Below the pieces are notes generated by a model. That model saw only the letters and a list, made by a program, of their open reading frames with translations. It was not told the DNA's origin and searched no databases. A stretch of DNA of 64,000 nt from Lachnospiraceae bacterium (GTDB taxonomy: Bacteria; Bacillota; Clostridia; Lachnospirales; Lachnospiraceae): assembly GCA_024687205.1 (NCBI GenBank), contig JAILES010000004.1, positions 62,001-126,000 of the forward strand, read 5' to 3'. The translations under genes and the position numbers were made by a program. This document shows positions 47,671-57,950 of the stretch, piece after piece. The stretch's first letter is position 1. Each line of letters opens with the position of its first letter.

Positions 47671-49218
47671 ATGAAATTAAATCTTGAAAGTATCATTAAT
47701 GAAAAAGAAAAATGGGAGAAAGCGGGTGTAACGCTTCCTGCCTATGATGTTGCGAAAGCACGCAGGAATACCGTGGAAAAGCCGGAGTGGGTACACTTCG
47801 GAACCGGCAATATCTTCCGCGGATATATAGGCGGCATCTGTGACAGGCTGATAGCGGAAGGTTATTCCGAAAGCGGCATAAATGCAGTGGCATGCTATGA
47901 CAGCGAGACCATTGACAAGGTGTACAGACCTTATGATCTGCTCTGTCTGGATGTGGGACTTAAAAGTGACGGCGGTATCGTAAAGAAGATCAACGCCTCC
48001 ATCGGTGAGGCATTTGCTGCAAGGGATGATCTGGAAAGACTGAAAGCCATTGCCGTAAGTCCTACACTTAAGATGATCAGCTATACCATCACCGAAAAGG
48101 GTTATGCCATAAAGGATGATAAGGGATACTTTGCGCCGGTTCTTGAAGATATGGAAAAGGGCATGAACGATCCGAAGTCGGCAATGGGAATGACCGCGTA
48201 TATGCTTTATCACAGATATAAGGCCGGAGAACTTCCCATAGCGGTGGTAAGCCTTGATAACATGAGCCGTAACGGTGACAGATTAAAAGCTTCGGTAAGC
48301 GAGATCGCTGCAGCATGGAAAGACAGCGGCTTTATGGCTTATCTGAATGATACTTCAAAAGTAAGTTTTCCTTTCAGCATGATAGACAAGATAACCCCGA
48401 GACCGGATGGGAAAGTAGCCGAAATGCTGACTTCCTGCGGCATCGAAGATATGGAGATGCGGGTGACTGGCAAAGGAACCTATATCGCAGCTTTTGTAAA
48501 TGCAGAGCTTCCGGGTTATCTTGTTATAGAAGACAGTTTTCCGGCTGGGCGTCCCGCTCTTGAGAAGGCCGGCGTATATATGACTGACAGAGAGACGGTA
48601 ATGAAGGCAGAAGGTATGAAGGTCGGAGCGTGCTTAAATCCCCTGCATACCGCACTTGCAGTCAGCGGCTGCCTGCTGGGATTCAATAAGATAAGCGAAG
48701 AGATGAAGGATGAAGATCTCAAAAAGCTTGTTTATGCCCTGGCTGAAGAAAATCTGGTAACAGCCGAGGATCCCGGGATAATAAGCCCCGAAGCTTTCGT
48801 AAAGGAAGTGCTGGAGGAGAGACTTGTGAATCCCAATCTTCCGGATACTCCCCAGCGTATAGCAACGGATACCAGCCAGAAGATACCCCAGAGATTCGGA
48901 AATACCATAAAGGGATATACAGAAGCAGGCAGGCTTGATGAACTGAAGGTGATCCCTCTTGTGATAGCCATATACTTAAGGTATCTCGGAGATAAGGATG
49001 ATGCCGGAAACGAGATGAAACACAGCTCAGATCCGAGGCTTGAAGAATTGAGAACTAAGATTGCTTCGGGAAATATAGATGAAGTCCTGAATGATGAATC
49101 TCTTTTCGGTTCCGATATGAGTGATAAGCAGAAATTTAAAGATAAGATAAAAGATTATTACGATAAACTGAACGAAGGTTCGGGAGCAGTAAGAAAACTT
49201 ATACACGACAGCCTTTGA
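47671..49218 (+). CDS. Mannitol dehydrogenase family protein, probable fructuronate reductase
   Basis: WVHFGTGNIFRGYIGGICDRL, DNMSRNGD, C-terminal polyol dehydrogenase domain; next to uxuA. Confidence 0.88.
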   Translation: MKLNLESIINEKEKWEKAGVTLPAYDVAKARRNTVEKPEWVHFGTGNIFRGYIGGICDRLIAEGYSESGINAVACYDSETIDKVYRPYDLLCLDVGLKSDGGIVKKINASIGEAFAARDDLERLKAIAVSPTLKMISYTITEKGYAIKDDKGYFAPVLEDMEKGMNDPKSAMGMTAYMLYHRYKAGELPIAVVSLDNMSRNGDRLKASVSEIAAAWKDSGFMAYLNDTSKVSFPFSMIDKITPRPDGKVAEMLTSCGIEDMEMRVTGKGTYIAAFVNAELPGYLVIEDSFPAGRPALEKAGVYMTDRETVMKAEGMKVGACLNPLHTALAVSGCLLGFNKISEEMKDEDLKKLVYALAEENLVTAEDPGIISPEAFVKEVLEERLVNPNLPDTPQRIATDTSQKIPQRFGNTIKGYTEAGRLDELKVIPLVIAIYLRYLGDKDDAGNEMKHSSDPRLEELRTKIASGNIDEVLNDESLFGSDMSDKQKFKDKIKDYYDKLNEGSGAVRKLIHDSL

Positions 49219-49242
49219 TATTATACCCGGGGAACTGCTTAT

Positions 49243-51864
49243 ATGATCAAACAACAGATATTCAATATTATAGCGGAAACCTTACTTTCTGATTATATCA
49301 GTCTCTATTATGTGAGCGCCGATACAGGCGAGTATCAGTGGTTTGATGTTGATCCTGTGAACCGTTCCCTCAAACCTCAGAAGAGCGGAAAAGATTTCTT
49401 AAAGATGCTCAAAGAGGACATTGAGACCAATGCCCATCCTTCCGATAAAGATGAACTGCTTGCTTATTTCAAAGAAGACAGTTTAATGCGAAAGGTTAAG
49501 GACGGCGACAGCGAAGAGATAGTATATCGTGTAAATAATGGCGGAAGCTATGTTTATCATCAGATCCGCATCATAAAAGGTTCCGGTGGAGATGAGGAAT
49601 ACTTTATCGTCGGGGTATCCGATGTCGACAAAAAGGTTAAAAAGGAAAAGAAACAGGACAGGGTTCTGAAAAATGCCATGGAAATGGCAAGGCGTGATGA
49701 TCTGACCGGCATAGGAAACAAAAACGCCTATCAGGAATTTGAAAAATTGCTGCAGAAGAAGATGGACAGCGGTGCCGAGGTCAGCAAATTCGCCCTGGTG
49801 ATCTTTGATCTGAATAATCTCAAGCCCGTGAACGACACCTACGGACATAATGTGGGTGATGAGTATCTCAAGGCTTCCTGCAAGATGATCTGTGATACCT
49901 TTGCACACAGTCCCGTGTTCAGGATAGGCGGGGATGAGTTCCTTGCTTGTCTTGAGAAACGTGATTATAACTCAAGGCATGATCTGATAAAGATGCTGAT
50001 GCTGCAGGTTGAAGATAACATGCGGCGCGGCAACGGCCCGGTGATCGCCATAGGGATGAGCGAATACGATCCCCATGTGGACGACAGTGTAAGCGATGTA
50101 TTCAAACGCGCTGACGCGCTTATGTATGATAATAAAAAGACCTTGAAGGAACAGGGCGGAAACGGCAGTTCCTTTATGAAATATCTGAGTGAGAGCAGCA
50201 AAGTACCGCCTGAAAAAAGGTGGAGTCTGGATAATCTCTTTACGGCATTCGAGAATATGGCCGAGGGCTGCTACGTTTTTCTCTGTAATATGAAATATGA
50301 TTATTCCAGGTGGTCGAAGGAATGCGTGGATACCTTCGGACTGCCCGGAGAGTATATGTTCGGAGCAGGCGACATCTGGGAAGAACATATCCATCCCGAT
50401 GACGTGGAGAATTACAGAAAGTCGGTTGCGGATATTTTTGCGGGGAAATCCCGTGTTCACGATATGCAGTACAGGGCAAGGCGCGCTGACGGTGAATATG
50501 TGATGTGCACCTGCAAGGGAATGGTCATCCTGGATCTTGCCGAGGAACCTCTTTATTTCTGCGGTACCATAATGAACAACAGCGCAAGTTCCAATATAGA
50601 TTCCATCACAGGTCTTAAGAACCAGTACGGTTTTCTTGAAGACATCCGCCTAAATCTGCAGAATAAGAACCGTATGAGGATAGCCATGATCGGCTTCAGC
50701 AAGTTTTCGGAGATCAACGAAATGTACGGCTATCATTTCGGTAATAAAGTGATCCAGCATTTTGCAAGGTCTCTTTATGATCGTGTCGAAAACACCGGTT
50801 CGGTATACAGGCTTGACGGTACAAAGCTTGCGGTGATAAGCCGTGTCAGAAATATTGATGAGATAAAGAAGCGCTATAAAGAATTCAGGAGCTCTTTCAG
50901 AAGAGGTGTTAAGATAGACGGTAATACCATAGTCTGCGAGATGAATGCAGGTATCATAGAAGTTAATGATTTTGAACTGAATGACAGAGCCGTTTTTTCC
51001 TGCCTCGATTTTGCTTATGAGGAATCCAAACAGAAACGTCAGGGAGATATGGTGGAATTCTACGATGCTCTGAATGAAAATAATCGTGACAGGATCGCAA
51101 AGCTCGGAGAGATCCGCTGGGCAATAGCAAACAACTATAAAGGCTTTTATCTGATGTATCAGCCTGTTGTAAATGCAAAGACCGAGAAGATCACCGGAGT
51201 TGAGGCGCTTATCAGATACAGATCAAAGAAATTCGGCATGGTGGCGCCGGATGACTTCATTCCGATAATCGAAAGAGATCCTCTTTACCGGGATCTTGGC
51301 AGATGGATACTTAAAACAGCGCTTACGGACGGCAAGACAATGTTTGCTGACGATCCCAAAGCATATGTGAGCGTGAATCTGTCTTACTCACAGATAGAAA
51401 GGCCGGATTTTATTGATTCGGTAAGAGAGATATTAAAAGAGGTCAATTATCCGCCGGAGAGGCTCTGCCTGGAACTGACCGAAAGATGCCGTCTTGTGGA
51501 TATGCAGCTTTTAAAGAACGTTATAGTCAATCTGCGGGGGATGGGAATACGTGTGGCTCTGGACGATTTCGGAACCGGATTTTCATCGGTAGGTTTATTG
51601 ATGGATCTGGAATTCGATATCATAAAGATCGACCGGAGTTTTGTCATCAATATAGAAAACGACAGCAAACAGAGGACGATGATGAAGCACTTCTCGGAGC
51701 TGGCGGCATCTTTTGATGCAAATGTCTGCGTGGAAGGCTTGGAGACAGAGGCGATGAAGGAGATCCTGAAGGGATACAATGTCCATACTTTCCAGGGTTA
51801 TTACTATTCCAAGCCCCTTGTCCTCGAGGATCTGCTTGCGTGGAAAAAAGAACAGAAGGGGTAG
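49243..51864 (+). CDS. GGDEF-PAS-(degenerate GGDEF)-EAL protein
   Basis: FRIGGDEFLACLE; PAS-like WSKECVDTFGLPGEYM; RLDGTKLAVI in second GGDEF; GVEALIRYRSKKFGMVAPDDFIPIIE, DDFGTGFSSVGLLMDLEFDIIKIDRSF. Confidence 0.92.
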   Translation: MIKQQIFNIIAETLLSDYISLYYVSADTGEYQWFDVDPVNRSLKPQKSGKDFLKMLKEDIETNAHPSDKDELLAYFKEDSLMRKVKDGDSEEIVYRVNNGGSYVYHQIRIIKGSGGDEEYFIVGVSDVDKKVKKEKKQDRVLKNAMEMARRDDLTGIGNKNAYQEFEKLLQKKMDSGAEVSKFALVIFDLNNLKPVNDTYGHNVGDEYLKASCKMICDTFAHSPVFRIGGDEFLACLEKRDYNSRHDLIKMLMLQVEDNMRRGNGPVIAIGMSEYDPHVDDSVSDVFKRADALMYDNKKTLKEQGGNGSSFMKYLSESSKVPPEKRWSLDNLFTAFENMAEGCYVFLCNMKYDYSRWSKECVDTFGLPGEYMFGAGDIWEEHIHPDDVENYRKSVADIFAGKSRVHDMQYRARRADGEYVMCTCKGMVILDLAEEPLYFCGTIMNNSASSNIDSITGLKNQYGFLEDIRLNLQNKNRMRIAMIGFSKFSEINEMYGYHFGNKVIQHFARSLYDRVENTGSVYRLDGTKLAVISRVRNIDEIKKRYKEFRSSFRRGVKIDGNTIVCEMNAGIIEVNDFELNDRAVFSCLDFAYEESKQKRQGDMVEFYDALNENNRDRIAKLGEIRWAIANNYKGFYLMYQPVVNAKTEKITGVEALIRYRSKKFGMVAPDDFIPIIERDPLYRDLGRWILKTALTDGKTMFADDPKAYVSVNLSYSQIERPDFIDSVREILKEVNYPPERLCLELTERCRLVDMQLLKNVIVNLRGMGIRVALDDFGTGFSSVGLLMDLEFDIIKIDRSFVINIENDSKQRTMMKHFSELAASFDANVCVEGLETEAMKEILKGYNVHTFQGYYYSKPLVLEDLLAWKKEQKG

Positions 51865-51883
51865 TTTACAAATACCCCTTTTT
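51858..51883 (+). terminator. Terminator overlapping the EAL gene stop codon
   Basis: GGGGTA-gtttacaaa-TACCCC followed by TTTTT. Confidence 0.75.
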
Positions 51884-51949
51884 GTAATATCATTCAGTAT
51901 TGTTTTAGAGGATGAGATGCCGGGCATCTCGAAAAAAAGGAGGAGCATT

Positions 51950-53218
51950 ATGAAAAAGAGGATTTTGAGTGCGCTTATGGCTGCAGTGATGTGTTTGGCT
52001 GCTGTCGGCTGCGGAGGAAACAAGCCTGAAGGTCAGACAGGAGAGACCGAATCGGTACAGAGAGAGAGCGTATCCGAGAAGAAGATCGGTATGATACTGG
52101 TGGGTGACGAGAACGAAGGTTATACTTATGCACACATCGAAGGCATGAGGACTGCCGAGGTGCAAAACGGTCTCAATGACGACAATATCATCTGGAAGTA
52201 TTCGGTTCCCGAAGATGAGAGCTGTAAGGAAGCAGCAGTTGACCTTGTTGAGCAGGGCTGTGTAGCAATCTTTTCAAACAGCTACGGACATCAGACTTTC
52301 ATGGAAGAAGCTGCAGCGGAATATCCTGATGTACAGTTCGTATCAATGACAGGTGACAGGGCCGCATTAAGCGGTCTGCCTAACTTTTCTAACGCATTCA
52401 CAAACGTATATGAATCGCGTTTTGTATCAGGTGTTGTTGCAGGCATGAAGGTTAAGGAACTTGTCGAAGCCGGCAAGCTTTCGGCCGAGAACATGGACGG
52501 CAACAAGGTTAAGATCGGATATGTCGGTGCTTACCCTTATGCAGAAGTTGTCAGCGGTTATACCGCATTCTTCCTTGGCATACAGTACATCTATCCCGAT
52601 GTTACCATGGAGGTAAGATATACCAACTCATGGTTTGATATCACAGCAGAGGCAGAAGCAGCAAACGCACTTATGGCAGACGGCTGTGTGATCATCGGAC
52701 AGCATGCCGACTCCACAGGAGCACCTACGGCTGTACAGGATGCAAATGACAAAGGCAAGCCCGTTTATTCCGTTGGTTACAACGTAGATATGTTAAGCGT
52801 TGCACCTCATGCTGCTCTTACATCTGCAACAAACGTATGGAGCGTATATTATAACGAGGCTGTAAAGACTATACTTGAAGGCGGAAAGATACCTACAGAC
52901 TGGTCTAAGGGTTATGCTGACGGTGCAGTTGCCATCACCAAGCTGGGACCCGATGTAGCTGAAGGAACAAGCGATAAGGTTGATGAAGTGATCAGTGCTA
53001 TCAAAAACGGCGAATTAAAGGTATTTGATGCAGGAAGCTTTACCGTAGGCGGAAAGCATCTTGACAGCTATCATGTTGATATGAACGGTAACTTCTCAAA
53101 TGAGGATCCCGAAGACAAGGAAGCTATCTGGGACGGTTACTTCCATGAGTCTGAGCTCAGAAGTGCACCTTCCTTCGATATCCGTATCGACGGCATTACC
53201 GAACTTACAGCTGAATAA
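51950..53218 (+). CDS. BMP-family nucleoside-binding lipoprotein
   Basis: MKKRILSALMAAVMCLAAVGCGG lipobox; KIGMILVGDENEGYTYAHIEGM; ABC genes follow; track start 51779 is an extension through the terminator. Confidence 0.93.
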   Translation: MKKRILSALMAAVMCLAAVGCGGNKPEGQTGETESVQRESVSEKKIGMILVGDENEGYTYAHIEGMRTAEVQNGLNDDNIIWKYSVPEDESCKEAAVDLVEQGCVAIFSNSYGHQTFMEEAAAEYPDVQFVSMTGDRAALSGLPNFSNAFTNVYESRFVSGVVAGMKVKELVEAGKLSAENMDGNKVKIGYVGAYPYAEVVSGYTAFFLGIQYIYPDVTMEVRYTNSWFDITAEAEAANALMADGCVIIGQHADSTGAPTAVQDANDKGKPVYSVGYNVDMLSVAPHAALTSATNVWSVYYNEAVKTILEGGKIPTDWSKGYADGAVAITKLGPDVAEGTSDKVDEVISAIKNGELKVFDAGSFTVGGKHLDSYHVDMNGNFSNEDPEDKEAIWDGYFHESELRSAPSFDIRIDGITELTAE

Positions 53219-53243
53219 ACTTTAAAAGACAGGAGAAGTTAGT

Positions 53244-54785
53244 GTGGCTGCAATTACTTTTGAACATATTTCAAAAAGATTCGGAAGCGTAAACGCTAAC
53301 AGCGATGTGAGTTTTTCTGTTAATAAAGGAGAGATACTGGCACTCCTTGGAGAAAACGGAAGCGGCAAGACGACACTTATGAATATGCTTTCCGGGATAT
53401 ATTATCCCGACGAAGGACGTATACTTGTTGATGATAAGCCCGTTAGTATCCGCGGACCAAGGGATGCATATGCTCTCGGCATAGGAATGGTCCACCAGCA
53501 TTTTAAGCTGGTGGACGTTTTTACTGCTGCGGAAAACCTTGTGGTAGGCCTTGATCCGGACAAAAAGCTGGACAGGAAGGCCATTGCGGCAGATATAAAA
53601 GAGATCTGTGATAAATATCAGTTTGATGTTAATCCGGATAAAAAAGTTTATGATATGAGCGTTTCGGAAAAGCAGACGCTCGAGATAGTCAAGGTACTGT
53701 ACCGCGGTGCCAATATACTTATACTTGATGAACCTACTGCAGTGCTGACGCCCCAGGAAACGGAGCGTCTGTTCAGAGTACTGCGCAACATGAAGCAGGA
53801 CGGAAAGACGGTGATCATCATCACCCATAAGCTGCATGAAGTGCTGAGCATATCCGACCGGGTGGCAATACTCAGAAAAGGTGAGTATATAGAAACCGTT
53901 GATACCGCAGATGCTACCGAAGAAAAGCTTACCGAGCTTATGGTAGGCAAAAAGGTTGATCTGGAGATAGAGAGACCTGAAGTAAAAGATAAAAAACTCA
54001 GGCTGGAAATAAGGAATATAAACTGTATCAACAGCGAAGGCGTTAAGATACTTAAGGATATCTCCTTTGACGTATACGGCGGAGAGATACTAGGTATAGC
54101 CGGCATATCCGGTAACGGACAGAAAGAACTGCTGGAAGCCATTGCGGGACTTGAACAGATAGAAGAAGGCGGCTCCATCAAATATCATGCACCGGATGCT
54201 AAAGAAGCCGTTGAGATGAAAGGCATGACACCCAGACATATAAGGGAACTGGGAGTCCATCTTTCTTTTGTGCCCGAAGACAGGCTCGGTATGGGACTGG
54301 TCGGAAGCATGGGAATGACCGAAAACATGATGCTGAAAGATTACAGCAAGGGAAGGGGAGTCTTTACAAGCAAGAAAGCCCCCCGTGAACTTGCTGAGAA
54401 GATAAAGGAAGAACTTGAAGTAGTAACCCCCGGTGTGACAACACCGGTCAGAAGACTGTCGGGTGGCAATGTCCAGAAGGTTCTTGTGGGAAGGGAGATA
54501 GCAGCTTCCCCTACGGTACTGATGACAGCCTATGCGGTAAGAGGTCTGGATATCAATACTTCTTATACCATATATCATCTTTTGAATGAACAGAAGAAAA
54601 AAGGAGTGGCAGTGATCTATGTCGGTGAAGACCTGGATGTACTGCTGGCACTCTGCGACCGTATACTCGTACTCTGCGGAGGACAGGCAAACGGCATACT
54701 TGACGGCCATACCGCCGATAAGCAGGAGGTCGGACGCAGGATGAGCGTGATAGTAGAAGAGAAAGACGGTGAAGGACATGAATGA
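53244..54785 (+). CDS. Nucleoside-type ABC transporter ATPase (two NBDs)
   Basis: LLGENGSGKTTLMNMLSGIYYPDEG, LILDEPTAVLTPQE; second NBD RRLSGGNVQKVLVGREI. Confidence 0.95.
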   Translation: MAAITFEHISKRFGSVNANSDVSFSVNKGEILALLGENGSGKTTLMNMLSGIYYPDEGRILVDDKPVSIRGPRDAYALGIGMVHQHFKLVDVFTAAENLVVGLDPDKKLDRKAIAADIKEICDKYQFDVNPDKKVYDMSVSEKQTLEIVKVLYRGANILILDEPTAVLTPQETERLFRVLRNMKQDGKTVIIITHKLHEVLSISDRVAILRKGEYIETVDTADATEEKLTELMVGKKVDLEIERPEVKDKKLRLEIRNINCINSEGVKILKDISFDVYGGEILGIAGISGNGQKELLEAIAGLEQIEEGGSIKYHAPDAKEAVEMKGMTPRHIRELGVHLSFVPEDRLGMGLVGSMGMTENMMLKDYSKGRGVFTSKKAPRELAEKIKEELEVVTPGVTTPVRRLSGGNVQKVLVGREIAASPTVLMTAYAVRGLDINTSYTIYHLLNEQKKKGVAVIYVGEDLDVLLALCDRILVLCGGQANGILDGHTADKQEVGRRMSVIVEEKDGEGHE

Positions 54786-55860
54786 GCCATTACTCAGGAT
54801 AGTAAAAAATGAAGCTATGTCCTTTAAAAAGAAGGTGCTGATCAGAGCAGTCGCTGTGATCCTGGCACTGCTGGTCTGTGGCATAGTCATAACCCTTATC
54901 ACGGGATATAATCCGGTCACCGTATACGTGACCATGACCCAGGGAGCTTTCGGGACAAAGACCAGAGCCTGGTCTACGGTAAAAGAGATGCTGATGCTCT
55001 CCTGTATCGCCATAGGTCTGGCGCCTGCTTTTAAAATGAAGTTCTGGAATATCGGCGCCGAAGGTCAGATACTTGTGGGCGGTATAGTATCGGCAGGCTG
55101 CATGATCTATCTGGCTAAGATAGGTAACGCAGGGCTGTTCATACTGATGTTTTTGCTGAGTGCTCTGGCCGGAGCGGTATGGGCATTCCTGCCGGCGCTG
55201 TTCAAGGCGAAGTTCAACACAAACGAGACGCTGTTTACGCTGATGATGAATTATGTGGCGATACAGCTTACTTCTTATTTCGTTGCAAAGTGGGAGAATC
55301 CCATAGGTTCCAATACCGTAGGCGTCATCAACCAGAGCGGACATGAGGGCTGGTTTCCCAAGATCTGCGGTTCCCAGTATTTCATTAGTCTGATAATGGT
55401 GCTGGTACTTGCAGTCTTCATGCATATCTATCTTAAGTACACCAAGCACGGATATGAGATCGCGGTTGTGGGTGAGTCCGAAAACACCGCAAGATACGCG
55501 GGCATCAGTGTAACCAAGGTGGTGATAAGGACGGTGCTGCTGTCCGGTGCAATCTGCGGAATGGCCGGTTTCATGGCGGTCGCCGGCGCATCTCATACCA
55601 TCTCGACATCTACTGCGGGAGGAAGAGGTTTTACGGCCATCATAGTAGCCTGGCTTGCAAAGTTCGATTCCGCAACAATGATACTTATCTCGCTTTTACT
55701 GGCCTTCCTTGAAAGCGGTTCTTCCGAGATAGCCAGCAAATGTCATCTGAATGATTTTGCATCCAAGATAGTTATAGGTATCATATTGTTCTTCATACTG
55801 GGCAGTGAGTTTTTTATAAACTACAAACTTATAGTCGGAAAGAAAGGAGAGAAGAAATGA
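54778..55860 (+). CDS. Nucleoside-type ABC transporter permease 1
   Basis: Multi-TM BPD_transp_2-type protein, GLAPAFKMKFWNIGAEGQILVGGI; follows the ATPase. Confidence 0.94.
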   Translation: MNEPLLRIVKNEAMSFKKKVLIRAVAVILALLVCGIVITLITGYNPVTVYVTMTQGAFGTKTRAWSTVKEMLMLSCIAIGLAPAFKMKFWNIGAEGQILVGGIVSAGCMIYLAKIGNAGLFILMFLLSALAGAVWAFLPALFKAKFNTNETLFTLMMNYVAIQLTSYFVAKWENPIGSNTVGVINQSGHEGWFPKICGSQYFISLIMVLVLAVFMHIYLKYTKHGYEIAVVGESENTARYAGISVTKVVIRTVLLSGAICGMAGFMAVAGASHTISTSTAGGRGFTAIIVAWLAKFDSATMILISLLLAFLESGSSEIASKCHLNDFASKIVIGIILFFILGSEFFINYKLIVGKKGEKK

Positions 55861-56840
55861 ACAGTTTTATCACTCTTTTCCAGGCAGCAATAGCTTTCGG
55901 CACTGTCATACTTTTCGGCTGTGTAGGTGAGATACTTACCGAGCGTGCCGGTAATCTGAATCTGGGCGTGCCGGGTATCATGTACCTCGGAGGTATCGCA
56001 TCCCTGGCTTCTGTCTTCATATACGAAGGAAGTACCGATTCCCCTTCAAAGATACTCTGCGTCATAATAGCCATGGTCAGTGCATTTATCGCTTCGGCTC
56101 TCGGAGGTCTGATCTATGCCTTCCTGACCATCAGTCTTAAGGCAAACCAGAACGTCTGCGGTCTGACACTTACGATCTTCGGCGGCGGAGTTGCCAATTT
56201 CTTCGGAGGTTCGCTGAATACACTGGCCGGAAGGTTCGAGGCAGTCTCGGTACCTGTTACTTCCGCAGCATTCAGGACCAATATACCCGGGATATCAAAT
56301 GCAGGCACCATAGGTAAGTTATTCTTCTCCTACGGTTTTATGGTATATCTTGCCATAGCCATTGCAATCATCGTACATATTTTCCTGCATCATACCAGAC
56401 GCGGACTCAATCTGAGAACCGTAGGCGAGAGTCCACAGACAGCTGATGCAGCAGGTATCAATGTGGACAGGAACAAATACCTTGCTATCTGTATAGGTGC
56501 CGGCATAAGCGGTTTCGGCGGCGTTTACTATGTAATGGATTATATAAAGGGGACCTGGGCTAATGACGGCAGTATAGAAAAGCTGGGTTGGCTGGCAGTG
56601 GCTCTGGTCATTTTCACGACCTGGAAATCCTCTCATGCGGTCTGGGGGTCATATCTATTCGGACTGCTTTACTGGATGTATTACTATATCCCGGGACTTA
56701 CCCGCAGATCCCAGGAGCTCTTTAAGATGCTGCCTTATGTAGTTACACTTCTCGTGCTGATAGTAAACAGCTTAAGGAGCGGAAAAGACAAGCAGCCGCC
56801 TAAGAGTCTCGGTCTTGCATATTTCAGGGAGGAACGCTGA
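55857..56840 (+). CDS. Nucleoside-type ABC transporter permease 2
   Basis: [42 protein letters not shown]. Confidence 0.94.
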   Translation: MNSFITLFQAAIAFGTVILFGCVGEILTERAGNLNLGVPGIMYLGGIASLASVFIYEGSTDSPSKILCVIIAMVSAFIASALGGLIYAFLTISLKANQNVCGLTLTIFGGGVANFFGGSLNTLAGRFEAVSVPVTSAAFRTNIPGISNAGTIGKLFFSYGFMVYLAIAIAIIVHIFLHHTRRGLNLRTVGESPQTADAAGINVDRNKYLAICIGAGISGFGGVYYVMDYIKGTWANDGSIEKLGWLAVALVIFTTWKSSHAVWGSYLFGLLYWMYYYIPGLTRRSQELFKMLPYVVTLLVLIVNSLRSGKDKQPPKSLGLAYFREER

Positions 56841-57418
56841 TGAAAGAACTTGAGGAACGTATCAGGAAAGACGGAGTGGTCAAAGAAGGAAATGTCCTGA
56901 AAGTTGACAGTTTCCTCAACCATCAGATGGATATAGAGCTTTTTAATGCCATGGGAAAGGAATGGAAGCGGCTGTTTGCGGACTGCGAGATCAACAAGAT
57001 CCTTACCATTGAGGCCTCAGGCATAGGGATAGCAGCCGTGGTTGCACAGCATTTTAATGCTAAAGTTGTTTTTGCCAAAAAATCAAAGTCGGTCAATCTT
57101 GACGGCAGCATGTATACCGCAAAGGTGGAATCTTTTACCCACAAGAACGTATCTGATGTGATCGTTTCCAAAAAGTTCCTGGGACCGGAAGATAAGGTGC
57201 TGATCATAGATGACTTCCTTGCCAACGGCTGCGCGCTGGAAGGACTTATGAAGATAGTAGAAGAAGCCGGAGCAACACTGCAGGGCATAGGCATAGCGAT
57301 AGAAAAAGGCTTCCAGGACGGCGGTAAGAAGATCAGGGAAAAAGGGGTAAGACTGGAAAGCCTCGCCATCATCGAGAGCATGGATGCCGCCACCGGAGAG
57401 ATAGTATTCAGAAATTAA
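56840..57418 (+). CDS. xpt: Xanthine phosphoribosyltransferase
   Basis: [49 protein letters not shown]. Confidence 0.96.
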   Translation: MKELEERIRKDGVVKEGNVLKVDSFLNHQMDIELFNAMGKEWKRLFADCEINKILTIEASGIGIAAVVAQHFNAKVVFAKKSKSVNLDGSMYTAKVESFTHKNVSDVIVSKKFLGPEDKVLIIDDFLANGCALEGLMKIVEEAGATLQGIGIAIEKGFQDGGKKIREKGVRLESLAIIESMDAATGEIVFRN

Positions 57419-57421
57419 TGC

Positions 57422-57450
57422 TTGCATAATGCATACAGATATGTTAATAT
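57422..57450 (+). promoter_or_regulatory. Candidate promoter for rplS
   Basis: TTGCAT, 17-nt spacer, TAATAT; closely resembles the secG promoter. Confidence 0.55.
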
Positions 57451-57471
57451 ATCATACGTTGCGAGTAAAGA

Positions 57472-57506
57472 GGTGTTCCGCTGGTACATAGATACGTAAG
57501 AACGCC
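57472..57506 (+). promoter_or_regulatory. L19-leader-like structured 5' UTR
   Basis: GGTGTTC(57472-57478)/GAACGCC(57500-57506) around cgctggtacatagatacgtaa, upstream of rplS. Confidence 0.55.
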
Positions 57507-57533
57507 CGATGAAATCAAGGGAGGTAATAACAA

Positions 57534-57884
57534 ATGAACAGCGAGATCATCAAAGAACTTGAGCAGGAACAGTTAAAGAAAGAAGTACCTGAGTTTAACG
57601 TAGGTGACACCGTTAAGGTTCACGGTCTCATCAAGGAAGGTGAGAAAGAGCGTGTACAGGTATTCGAAGGCACAGTTACCAAGATCGTAGGCGGCGGCTT
57701 CAACACAATGTTCACCGTAAGAAAGAATTCCAACGGTGTAGGCGTTGACAAGACCTGGCCTCTTCACAGCCCTTCAGTAGTGAAGGTTGATGTGGTACGC
57801 AGAGGTAAGGTAAGAAGAGCAAAGCTCAACTACCTGAAGGGACGTGTAGGAAAGAACGCAAAGGTGAAAGAAGTCCTGCGCTGA
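57534..57884 (+). CDS. rplS: Ribosomal protein bL19
   Basis: [76 protein letters not shown]. Confidence 0.98.
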   Translation: MNSEIIKELEQEQLKKEVPEFNVGDTVKVHGLIKEGEKERVQVFEGTVTKIVGGGFNTMFTVRKNSNGVGVDKTWPLHSPSVVKVDVVRRGKVRRAKLNYLKGRVGKNAKVKEVLR

Positions 57885-57904
57885 TAGGTAAAAATATTGG
57901 ATCA

Positions 57905-57943
57905 AAGAAAGCGGAGGTTTTTGGATCTTCGCTTTTTTCTTTA
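57905..57943 (+). terminator. Probable rplS terminator
   Basis: aaagaaagcggagg...ttcgcttttttcttt, imperfect stem plus T-tract. Confidence 0.5.
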
Positions 57944-57950
57944 GGGTGAT

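Noticed and set aside
51779-51949. 57-aa N-terminal extension of the BMP lipoprotein ORF
   Set aside because: Runs through the upstream gene end and terminator; MKKRILSALMAAVMCLAAVGCGG at 51950 is a standard lipoprotein start with an SD.
51884-51949. Purine riboswitch upstream of the nucleoside transporter
   Set aside because: Only a short GAGATGC-cgg-GCATCTC hairpin is visible; the conserved three-way junction motifs of a purine riboswitch were not found.
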